Part shown: positions 15,728 through 22,470 of the stretch, one piece after another
Numbering within the stretch: the stretch's first letter is position 1
How the letters are laid out: each line of letters begins with the position of its first letter
Assembly: GCA_023415145.1 (NCBI GenBank)
Contig: JAEZLW010000104.1
Coordinates: 1-35,984, forward strand
Source of the DNA: Bacillota bacterium
Lineage (GTDB): Bacteria > Bacillota > Clostridia > Christensenellales > Aristaeellaceae
Direction of reading: 5' to 3'
DNA length: 35,984 bases
Position numbers and translations under genes: made by a program
Notes under the pieces: model-generated
The model's database searches: none
Told to the model about the DNA's origin: nothing
What the model saw: only the letters and a program-made list of their open reading frames with translations

Positions 15728-15752
15728 ACACAAATTAGTGTATTATGTAATA
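15728..15752 (+). repeat. Two adjoining palindromes upstream of the LysM gene
   Basis: ACAC-aaatta-GTGT (15728-15741) abuts TATTA-tg-TAATA (15741-15752) in a very AT-rich stretch 38 bases before the start codon. A -10-like TATTAT or TAAAAT lies inside. They may be an operator; no convincing -35 was found. Confidence 0.35.
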
Positions 15753-15790
15753 AAATTGACACAAAAAAGTAACTTATGGAGGTACACATG

Positions 15791-16861
15791 ATGAAGTCAA
15801 ACAGGAGTATTTCCGCAATTATCGTGGGAGTCCTATTGTTGCTTGTGTTGGGTACACAGGCTTTGGCAGCCACAACGTATACGGTAAAGGCTGGCGATTG
15901 GCTGTCGAAAATCGCCAAAGCGTACGGCGTAACCGTGGCACAACTGAAGCAGTACAATTCTCTTAAATCAGATACCATCTACGTCGGGCAAAAGCTCATT
16001 GTATCTCCGGATACAAATCCCAAGACCAATCCTGATACCAACTCCGATACCAAGGTTGTTGTGAAAAAGGGCGATACCCTATGGCGGATCGCCTCAAGGC
16101 ATGCAACAACTGTGGCAAAGATCAAAACCCGCAACAATCTGAAAAGCGATGCCATTTATGTCAATCAGGTGTTGTATATACCCTCCGCATCAACGAACCC
16201 GGCCCCGGTCCCATCCACACCGGCACCAAAGACGCCTTCAAAAGCTGTGACGAGCTGGCCGACCGTTACGTATATCGTCAAGGCAGGAGACACGCTGAGC
16301 GGCATCGCCAAGAAATTCAATACCACTGTTGAAGCGATCATGAAGTACAATTATATGGATCCCGGCGAGTGGCTCAATGAAGGCCAGAAAGCGGCCATCA
16401 ACGGCTATGCCCCAAGGAACTTTGCCGTGACGCCGGGTGAAAGCTCATCCCCCAAGAAGGTAGGCAAAATCGTTGACTGGTTTTTGGATGGGAAATACCT
16501 CATCAAAAGAAACGATGTGTTTCTTGTTACTGACGTTGCAACCGGGTTGCAGATGAAGTTCAAGATGATGGGCGGAGCCAATCACTCGGATGTGGAGCCG
16601 TTGACATCGGAAGATACCGCGAAGATGAAAAAGCTGTTTCCTGCATGGACTTGGACGCCCCGATCTGTGGTCATTTTCCATAAAGGCATCAACTTTGCGG
16701 CATCACTTTCCGGTATGCCTCACTCCTATGATACGGTAGACAATAACGTGGATGGCCACTTTGATTTGTATTTATCTGGCAGCAAAGGCCATGGGGCATC
16801 CGTTTCGCAATCTTATGTGAAGCAGCATCTGAATAACATACTGATCGCGGCAGGAAAGTAG
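15791..16861 (+). CDS. Secreted triple-LysM cell-wall protein with a histidine-rich C-terminal domain
   Basis: A 356-residue exported protein. A Sec signal peptide (about 1-27, ending QALAA) is followed by three LysM peptidoglycan-binding modules at about 29-71, 88-130 and 159-203, separated by Pro/Thr/Asp-rich linkers. The C-terminal domain (about 224-356) has conserved-looking polar residues: GGANHSDVEP with H265 and D267, a Trp-rich patch WTWTP, and GMPHSYDT then NVDGHFDLYLSG with H311, D321, H323, D325, and GHG at 333-335. I recall similar C-terminal domains attached to other clostridial wall proteins, but I know no assigned function. GGAGG at 15778-15782 gives 8-base spacing to ATG 15791 and 5 to ATG 15788; either is possible. 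A terminator follows. It probably modifies or scaffolds peptidoglycan. Confidence 0.9.
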   Translation: MKSNRSISAIIVGVLLLLVLGTQALAATTYTVKAGDWLSKIAKAYGVTVAQLKQYNSLKSDTIYVGQKLIVSPDTNPKTNPDTNSDTKVVVKKGDTLWRIASRHATTVAKIKTRNNLKSDAIYVNQVLYIPSASTNPAPVPSTPAPKTPSKAVTSWPTVTYIVKAGDTLSGIAKKFNTTVEAIMKYNYMDPGEWLNEGQKAAINGYAPRNFAVTPGESSSPKKVGKIVDWFLDGKYLIKRNDVFLVTDVATGLQMKFKMMGGANHSDVEPLTSEDTAKMKKLFPAWTWTPRSVVIFHKGINFAASLSGMPHSYDTVDNNVDGHFDLYLSGSKGHGASVSQSYVKQHLNNILIAAGK

Positions 16862-16881
16862 TATCTGATAATGGTATAAGA

Positions 16882-16913
16882 AAAGGGGCCATCAAAATAA
16901 CGATGGCCTCTTT
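16882..16913 (+). terminator. Terminator after the LysM gene
   Basis: AAAGGGGCCATC (16882-16893) pairs with GATGGCCTCTTT (16902-16913) with one G-T pair and an 8-base loop. The T-run is short (TTTCCTC), so strength is moderate. Confidence 0.65.
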
Positions 16914-16951
16914 CCTCATCATTGCACATGAACTCATAAGGAGACAATCGC

Positions 16952-17500
16952 GTGAAAAAGGCCGTAATCATACTGGGCAGCCCAAGAAAGAACGGTAACA
17001 GTACCACCTTGGCCAAGCAGGCCGGATACGGTGTTACAGCCGCAGGAGGAAGCGTTGAAACCTTTTACTTAAACGGCATGAACATCCGCCCTTGCCAGGG
17101 CTGCGGACACTGCCAGCGGCACCCGGAGAAGGGATGCATCCTCTCGGACGACATGAATGCAATCTACGCTTCGCTATCTGCAGCCGACGCGCTATTGATT
17201 GCGGGACCTATCTATATGTTTTCCGTTTCTGCCCAGATCAAGCTTTTCATGGATCGCTGCTATGCCGTGCCCAAAGCACTGAAGGGCAAAAGAGTGGGGA
17301 TTTTGATGACCTACGGCTGCGAGGACGAGTTCGTCTCCGGTGCAGTCAACGCATTTGCTGCGATGCGCGATGAGTACCGGTACAAACAAGCTGCTGTTGT
17401 TGGCATTGTACATGGCAGTGCCAACGCCATGGGCGAGATTGCGTCGAATACAAAAGTGATGGACGAAGCCTATGGGCTTGGGCTAAAAATCTTTGGATAA
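16952..17500 (+). CDS. Second iron-sulfur flavoprotein (Isf-like)
   Basis: A 182-residue flavodoxin-fold protein. It opens with VIILGSPRKNGNSTTLAKQ (FMN phosphate loop), followed by the compact cluster motif C48-x2-C51-x2-C54-x7-C62. LLIAGPIYMFSVSAQIKLFMDR is the typical flavin-contact and dimer region. The start is GTG at 16952 with AAGGAG about 7 bases upstream. It is shorter than, and clearly diverged from, the paralogue at 8399-9022, so the two are not a recent duplication. It probably carries out two-electron/one-electron switching in anaerobic stress metabolism; the physiological partner is unknown. It is followed at 103 bases by the dihydrouridine synthase, with no terminator visible between them. 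Confidence 0.9.
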   Translation: MKKAVIILGSPRKNGNSTTLAKQAGYGVTAAGGSVETFYLNGMNIRPCQGCGHCQRHPEKGCILSDDMNAIYASLSAADALLIAGPIYMFSVSAQIKLFMDRCYAVPKALKGKRVGILMTYGCEDEFVSGAVNAFAAMRDEYRYKQAAVVGIVHGSANAMGEIASNTKVMDEAYGLGLKIFG

Positions 17501-17603
17501 CGACACAAAGCGCTGAATTTTGGGCATGCACTAAAGCCGGGGAGCCACCTGCATCAAGCGGCATCTTGCTTCCAGTCAGAGAGTTATCAGGAGCGGCAAG
17601 CAT

Positions 17604-18551
17604 ATGAAATTCTACTTCGCACCCATGGAAGGCCTGACCGGTTACGTTTACAGAAACGCCCATCATGCTTTCTTTCCCAAAGGAATCGCAAAATACTTTT
17701 CACCCTTTATTGTCGCAAATCAAAGCGATAACTTTAAAACCCGTGAATTGTATGATGTTTTGCCAGATAACAACCCGGGAATCGTTTTGATACCGCAATT
17801 ATTGACCAATAATGCGGATGATTTTATTCATACCGCAAAGAGATTAATGCAGTTGGGCCATGATGAAATCAATTTGAATTTGGGCTGCCCTGCGGGAACT
17901 GTCGTATCAAAAGGCAGAGGGGCCGGGTTTCTTGCCAAACGAGAGGAACTCGATGTATTTTTGGAATCCGTTTTCAGCCGTTCGGTCGCGAGAATATCCA
18001 TCAAAACGCGGGTAGGCAAGGAACGGCCTGAAGAGTTTGAAGCGTTGATTGAGATATTTAACAAATACCCCATAAAAGAGCTGATCATACATCCCCGGAT
18101 TCAAAAGGATTTATATAGAAACAAGCCCAATTTGGAAGCCTTTCGGGCAGCCTTTCATCAAAGCAAAAACCCTGTCTGCTATAACGGCGACATATTTTCA
18201 ACTGGGGATTGTAAAAGCTTTTCGGAAAGGTTCCCGAATGTAGATACGGTCATGCTTGGCAGAGGATTAATCACCAACCCCGGCCTGATCAATGAGCTTT
18301 TGTACAATGTCAAGCTTGAAAAGAAGCTGTTGAAAAGCTTTCACGACAAAATATATGATGATTATAAAGGAATACTCTTTGGCGAGAAGAACGTTTTGTA
18401 CAAAATGAAGGAGCTATGGAGCTATATGATATTGATGTTTTCCGACAGCGCAAAGCGTGCAAAAAGCATCAGGAAAGCGCAAGGTTTTCATGACTATAAT
18501 GAAGCTGTTGCATGTCTGTTCAGAGATTCGGATATTTTGGAAAGCAGGTAA
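17604..18551 (+). CDS. tRNA-dihydrouridine synthase
   Basis: A 315-residue FMN enzyme that reduces specific uridines in the tRNA D-loop. The N-terminus FYFAPMEGLTGYVYRN is typical of Dus proteins. The catalytic Cys is in LNLGCPAGTVVSKGRGAGFL, ISIKTRVG follows in the barrel, and CYNGDIFS plus VMLGRGLITNP mark the FMN phosphate site. The C-terminal helical domain looks complete. The ATG at 17604 has CAGGAG about 10 bases upstream. Sequence is noticeably more AT-rich than the flavoprotein gene before it. It is of the same broad family as DusB, but I would not assign the exact subfamily. No terminator follows, and the next gene has its own promoter. Confidence 0.93.
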   Translation: MKFYFAPMEGLTGYVYRNAHHAFFPKGIAKYFSPFIVANQSDNFKTRELYDVLPDNNPGIVLIPQLLTNNADDFIHTAKRLMQLGHDEINLNLGCPAGTVVSKGRGAGFLAKREELDVFLESVFSRSVARISIKTRVGKERPEEFEALIEIFNKYPIKELIIHPRIQKDLYRNKPNLEAFRAAFHQSKNPVCYNGDIFSTGDCKSFSERFPNVDTVMLGRGLITNPGLINELLYNVKLEKKLLKSFHDKIYDDYKGILFGEKNVLYKMKELWSYMILMFSDSAKRAKSIRKAQGFHDYNEAVACLFRDSDILESR

Positions 18552-18692
18552 TACACTGCACTTCGTCATCCAATTTCTATTTGTATTCGAATTCATGCCG
18601 CTTGTCAGCATGCCTTATGCAGTCGGCATTATTGACGGATATGCATGAGCGGTGTTCTGATACACTTATGGAATTTTGGTGATTTGGTTTAT

Positions 18693-18720
18693 TTGACAAA
18701 CAAAGTATCCGATATATGAT
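18693..18720 (+). promoter_or_regulatory. Promoter of the diguanylate cyclase gene
   Basis: A perfect TTGACA (18693-18698), a 16-base spacer and TATGAT (18715-18720), 41 bases before the start codon at 18762. The rest of the 18552-18761 gap shows nothing else. Confidence 0.7.
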
Positions 18721-18761
18721 ATTGTACCTGGCAATTGTATTTCGTTATAAAGGAAAATAAT

Positions 18762-20597
18762 ATGAAGAAGAAAATCGCCTCACTTTTTGTTATCGCGGCA
18801 ATCATCATTCTTTCATCATCGACTTTGTTATTCAATTTACCAACCGCCATCATGCCGCCAAAGCCGGTAAACGGTGTCCTGGATTTGAGCAACTGGTCAC
18901 TTGAGAAAGATGGAATTGTCAGCTTGAAAGGTGAGTGGCTCTTTTACTTTCATCAATTTCTGACGCATGAAGACTTTGAAAAAGGCGTTGACGTTACTCC
19001 AACACTTGTTGAAATACCCAGCACCATAAAGAGCATGGCCACAGACAAGCCATTTGAGGAAAACAATTTCTATGGCACTATGAGGCTTGTGATCAAGCTG
19101 CCTGAGGGGTCGAAGGCATATGGACTAAGGTCTGATATTATACTCACATCCTATAAGCTCTACATTGACGGCGAACTATACGGTGAAGTAGGGAAGGTAG
19201 GCACGGGCCAGGAGAACAGCGTTCCATATTACAATATTCTTACTTCCTACTTTCATCCACAAGGCAATGAAGTGGAGATCATCTATCATACATCAGATTA
19301 TACGGCGAATGACTGTACCATTGCAGCACCCAAATTCGGGTTGGCCGACCAGATCGCCGGGGAAGCGCAGTTGGGCCTGGGCAGGGATTTGTTCCTGTTT
19401 GGCATGCTGCTCATTATGGGTATCTATCATTTCGGACTGTACATCATGAGGGCAAAGGATCGGGCCCCCCTTTGTTTTGGGGTATTCTGCCTCTTGTTTT
19501 CACTTCGCATGCTGCTGGTGGGAGAGCGCTTTTTGCCAAGCCATTTGAATCTGGGCTTTTTTGTTTATGGACGAATGGCGTATTTCAGCGTTTTTATCGG
19601 CTTTGCGGCATTGTGCGGATTTTTGTATTACGCCCTGGACGGACTGTTCGCCAAATGGTTTCTAAAAGGCAGTGCCGCTCTTGGAGCATTGTTTGGCTTT
19701 ATCGCTTTATGGATGCCATATACCTGGGCCGACAAGCTTTTGATGATCTATGCCGTATTCGGTTTCATTCTATTGGGTTATGCTTTGATTCGTTTGATTG
19801 CCGGCACATTGAAAAAACGCCCTTTTGCAAACATTGTATTGCTGGGCTTTTCCTTTCTTGGAATCACACTTATCAATGATTTGGTTTATCAGATCACCTT
19901 GGCCAATACGCCGTCGCTCATTCCGCTGGGCGTTTCAGTTTTTACCTTTACGCAGGCATATACCTTGTCAGCCAAATTTTCAAATGCCTATACCAGAGCC
20001 GAGCACCTCTCTGTAGAGAATGAATCTATTTTATCAGAGTTGAAGCTTGTAAACAGCAATCTGGAATTCCTGGTGCAGGAGCGGACCTTAGATTTGCAAA
20101 AGGCCCTTAACGAAATGGAAATCATGTCGAAAACGGATTACTTGACAAAATTGCCAAACAGACGCCTGGTGCTTTCCAAAATCAAGGAACTGATGAAGCG
20201 TAAGAAGAACTTCTATATTGGCCTTGCCGATGTAGACCATTTTAAGAACATCAATGACCGGTTCGGGCATACCAAGGGGGACGAAATTCTGGTCCGTTTA
20301 TCATCAATACTGAGCATGGCTGTTGGTGACAGCGGCTTTGTTGGCCGTTGGGGCGGCGAGGAATTCCTGATTGTAATAGAAGCGGATCAAATCGAAGCAA
20401 TGCTAGATAAAGCAAACAGCATACGGAAAGCGGCAGAGGAATACCGGCATGAAGATATTGGTGAAAACATTACGCTCACCATTGGGTTATGCAAATACCA
20501 GAAGAACGTCACAATAGAAACAATGATTGCCAACGCAGACAAAGCGCTTTATCAGGGAAAACTGGCCGGAAGAAACCAGTGTATGATCGCGACGTAA
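18762..20597 (+). CDS. Membrane diguanylate cyclase: 7TMR-DISM sensor with GGDEF domain
   Basis: A 611-residue signalling enzyme that makes cyclic di-GMP from GTP. Order: TM1 (about 5-24), an extracellular beta-rich domain (about 30-205; NWSLEKDGIVSLKGEWLFYF is typical of 7TMR-DISM extracellular domains), seven hydrophobic segments (about 210-420), a short coiled coil (about 425-465) and a C-terminal GGDEF domain. The catalytic motif is GGEEF at 531-535 with DVDHFKNINDRFGH upstream, all intact. The usual RxxD inhibitory site before GGEEF reads AVGD here, so product inhibition may be lost. ATG 18762 has AAAGGA about 8 bases upstream; an in-frame TTG at 18735 lacks a ribosome-binding site. The extracellular signal is unknown; 7TMR-DISM ectodomains are often thought to bind carbohydrates. 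Confidence 0.94.
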   Translation: MKKKIASLFVIAAIIILSSSTLLFNLPTAIMPPKPVNGVLDLSNWSLEKDGIVSLKGEWLFYFHQFLTHEDFEKGVDVTPTLVEIPSTIKSMATDKPFEENNFYGTMRLVIKLPEGSKAYGLRSDIILTSYKLYIDGELYGEVGKVGTGQENSVPYYNILTSYFHPQGNEVEIIYHTSDYTANDCTIAAPKFGLADQIAGEAQLGLGRDLFLFGMLLIMGIYHFGLYIMRAKDRAPLCFGVFCLLFSLRMLLVGERFLPSHLNLGFFVYGRMAYFSVFIGFAALCGFLYYALDGLFAKWFLKGSAALGALFGFIALWMPYTWADKLLMIYAVFGFILLGYALIRLIAGTLKKRPFANIVLLGFSFLGITLINDLVYQITLANTPSLIPLGVSVFTFTQAYTLSAKFSNAYTRAEHLSVENESILSELKLVNSNLEFLVQERTLDLQKALNEMEIMSKTDYLTKLPNRRLVLSKIKELMKRKKNFYIGLADVDHFKNINDRFGHTKGDEILVRLSSILSMAVGDSGFVGRWGGEEFLIVIEADQIEAMLDKANSIRKAAEEYRHEDIGENITLTIGLCKYQKNVTIETMIANADKALYQGKLAGRNQCMIAT

Positions 20598-20622
20598 GAT
20601 AGGCAGTAAAGGGTGGAACACG

Positions 20623-20757
20623 ATGCCGGTTGTAAAATGCACGTTGGCTGATTGCGCACAATTGGCCGCTCAATGTGCGGGAATAGATGATATCAATCCT
20701 TTTTGCATATCTAAATCCAAGGAGGATAAAGGGATTGGAAATCTGGGATGTTTATGA
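20623..20757 (+). CDS. Short 44-codon frame, possibly a truncated gene
   Basis: ATG at 20623, preceded by GGGTGGAA, opens MPVVKCTLADCAQLAAQC... and ends at TGA 20757, overlapping the start of the Nudix gene in another frame. The opening looks like the start of a GNAT acetyltransferase, so it may be the N-terminal stub of a lost gene. Otherwise it could be a leader peptide that couples translation. Confidence 0.25.
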   Translation: MPVVKCTLADCAQLAAQCAGIDDINPFCISKSKEDKGIGNLGCL

Positions 20758-21262
20758 TCAAGACAGATTGCTGACAGGGAAAACAATGGCAAGGGGAGAA
20801 AAATTCGAGAACGGCGCATATCATCTGGTTGTGCACGTATGCATTTTCAATACTCAAGGATTAATGCTCATACAGCAAAGGCAGCCGTTTAAAAGCGGCT
20901 GGCCGAATTTGTGGGACATCACCGTTGGCGGAAGCGCAATAACGGGAGATACCAGCAGGACGGCCGCGGAGCGAGAAGTTTTGGAGGAACTCGGTTACAG
21001 GATCAACCTTGATCACGTGCGGCCGTCGCTAACGGTTAATTATGATGTGGGGTTTGATGATTTTTATCTTGTGGAAGAGGATGTGGAACCAGGCAGCTTG
21101 AATCTCCAATATGAAGAAGTGCAAAGGGTCAGGTGGGCAACGAAAACGGATATTCTGGCCATGATCGATAACGGGGAATTTATACCGTATCACAAGAGTT
21201 TTATTGCATTGCTGTTTGACATGCGCAAATATATGGGAACTCACAGGAAGGAAGGGTCATGA
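20735..21262 (+). CDS. Nudix hydrolase (isopentenyl-diphosphate-isomerase-like group)
   Basis: A 175-residue enzyme of the Nudix superfamily. The opening EIWDVYDQDRLLTGK and the body resemble YfcD-like Nudix proteins. The Nudix box reads GSAITGDTSRTAAEREVLEE and then LGY, matching G-x5-E-x7-R-E-U-x-E-E-x-G-U except that the first Glu is Asp; the metal-binding REVLEE core is intact. I chose the TTG at 20735 because GGAGG (20721-20725) lies 9 bases before it and the family N-terminus begins there; a longer in-frame version from 20687 has no such site. It likely hydrolyses a nucleoside diphosphate derivative; the substrate is unknown. The stop overlaps an ATG of the flavodoxin frame, suggesting coupling. 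Confidence 0.9.
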   Translation: MEIWDVYDQDRLLTGKTMARGEKFENGAYHLVVHVCIFNTQGLMLIQQRQPFKSGWPNLWDITVGGSAITGDTSRTAAEREVLEELGYRINLDHVRPSLTVNYDVGFDDFYLVEEDVEPGSLNLQYEEVQRVRWATKTDILAMIDNGEFIPYHKSFIALLFDMRKYMGTHRKEGS

Positions 21263-21318
21263 AGCCTATAGTTGCATTGCCAATACAGGCAATTGATAGA
21301 AAGAATGGAGGCAAGATG

Positions 21319-21759
21319 ATGAAGACCGTAATCATCTACTACACCCTTGGCGGTGCCACCAAAAAGGAGGCCGAGCGGTTGGCCCAAGAGCTTAACGCAC
21401 CTGTGCACCAGGTAAGGGAGGTACGCAGCCGCAGCGTATGGAGCGCTTTTGTTCCCGGTTGCATTCAGGCAATAAACCGCCAAGCCGTTTCCATCCGGCC
21501 GTTGGATGTTCACCTTGATGAATATGACCGGATCGTCATTGGCTGCCCTGTGTGGGCCGGCCATCCGGCGCCTGCTTTCAATGCCATGGCGGAGCTGCTG
21601 CCTGGCGGCAAGGAGGTGGAGGTTTTCCTTTGCTCCGGCGGCGGGGAAACCGCAAAGAGCGAACAGGGGACCAGGGCGCTGATCGAAAGGAAAGGCTGCA
21701 CCCTCATATCCTACCGCAATGTGATGACAAACGTTCCGCCCAGGAAGATGAAGGAATGA
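21319..21759 (+). CDS. Flavodoxin-family protein
   Basis: A 146-residue protein with a flavodoxin-like fold: VIIYYTLGGATKKEAERLA at the N-terminus (the usual T/S-x-T-G-x-T loop is altered), YDRIVIGCPVWAGHPAPAFNAM as the second flavin loop, and VFLCSGGGETAKSEQG. The ATG at 21319 is 7 bases after TGGAGG. An upstream in-frame ATG at 21259 overlaps the Nudix stop and would add 20 unconserved-looking residues; ATG 21316 is also possible. It is likely a single-electron carrier or a flavin-dependent quinone/disulfide reductase-like protein. It lies within a tight run of four plus-strand genes. Confidence 0.85.
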   Translation: MKTVIIYYTLGGATKKEAERLAQELNAPVHQVREVRSRSVWSAFVPGCIQAINRQAVSIRPLDVHLDEYDRIVIGCPVWAGHPAPAFNAMAELLPGGKEVEVFLCSGGGETAKSEQGTRALIERKGCTLISYRNVMTNVPPRKMKE

Positions 21760-21795
21760 TGCTGCCCAAGAATCCTTTGCATAAAGGGGAGGCAT

Positions 21796-22470
21796 ATGAA
21801 CGCTGGTATTTTTCGAACCATTGAAAACCATATGCTTGGGCTTATGAAGGACAGCGCTCACGACAAGGAGCATATCTACCGGGTATTATATATGGCACTG
21901 GATATTGCCAGCCATGAGGTCAATGTGGATATGGATGTATTGATTGCCGCATGTCTGTTACACGATATCGGCAGGGAGGAGCAATACAAAAATCCCAATG
22001 TGTGTCATGCCCAGGCTGGAAGCCGGTTGGCGCATGATTTTTTGATGGGAATCGGCTGGGACAGTACGATGGCGGATCATGTGCGGGAATGCATTTTGAC
22101 GCACCGGTACAGAAACGAGAACCTTCCTGACAGCCTGGAAGCGAAGATACTGTTTGACGCGGACAAGATCGACGCTACCGGAACACTGGGGATCGCCCGG
22201 ACGCTGATTTATCAGGGCCAGGAATCAGAGCCGCTGTATTCTGTGGATGATACGGGTCATGTTCTGGATGGTGCTTCCGATGAGCCGCCTTCGTTTTTTC
22301 AAGAGTACAAACTCAAGCTGGAAAAGCTGTACGGCATCTTTTATACAAAGCGGGGCCGGGACGTTGCCGCAAGCCGACGGGATGCGGCGGTCGCATTCTA
22401 CAATAGCCTGCTAGCGGAAGCCAGGGAATGTTATGAAGCCGGGAAGTGCATCCTGGAGGAAATACTGTAG
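21796..22470 (+). CDS. HD-domain phosphohydrolase
   Basis: A 224-residue soluble protein with the HD metal site: H26 (HDKEHIYRV), H56-D57 (CLLHDIGR) and D121/D123 (ILFDADKIDATG). The order and spacing match small HD proteins such as YedJ/YpgQ-type, which hydrolyse nucleotides or other phosphoesters. The ATG at 21796 has GGGGAGG about 5 bases upstream. The stop codon abuts the start of the amidohydrolase gene with no gap, so the two are translationally coupled. The substrate is unknown. Confidence 0.9.
   Translation: MNAGIFRTIENHMLGLMKDSAHDKEHIYRVLYMALDIASHEVNVDMDVLIAACLLHDIGREEQYKNPNVCHAQAGSRLAHDFLMGIGWDSTMADHVRECILTHRYRNENLPDSLEAKILFDADKIDATGTLGIARTLIYQGQESEPLYSVDDTGHVLDGASDEPPSFFQEYKLKLEKLYGIFYTKRGRDVAASRRDAAVAFYNSLLAEARECYEAGKCILEEIL

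Noticed and set aside
15478..15978. 166-codon minus-strand frame spanning the gap before the LysM gene
   Set aside because: It overlaps both the YwqK-like and LysM genes antisense. Only the short stretch 15636-15680 looks like a possible remnant.
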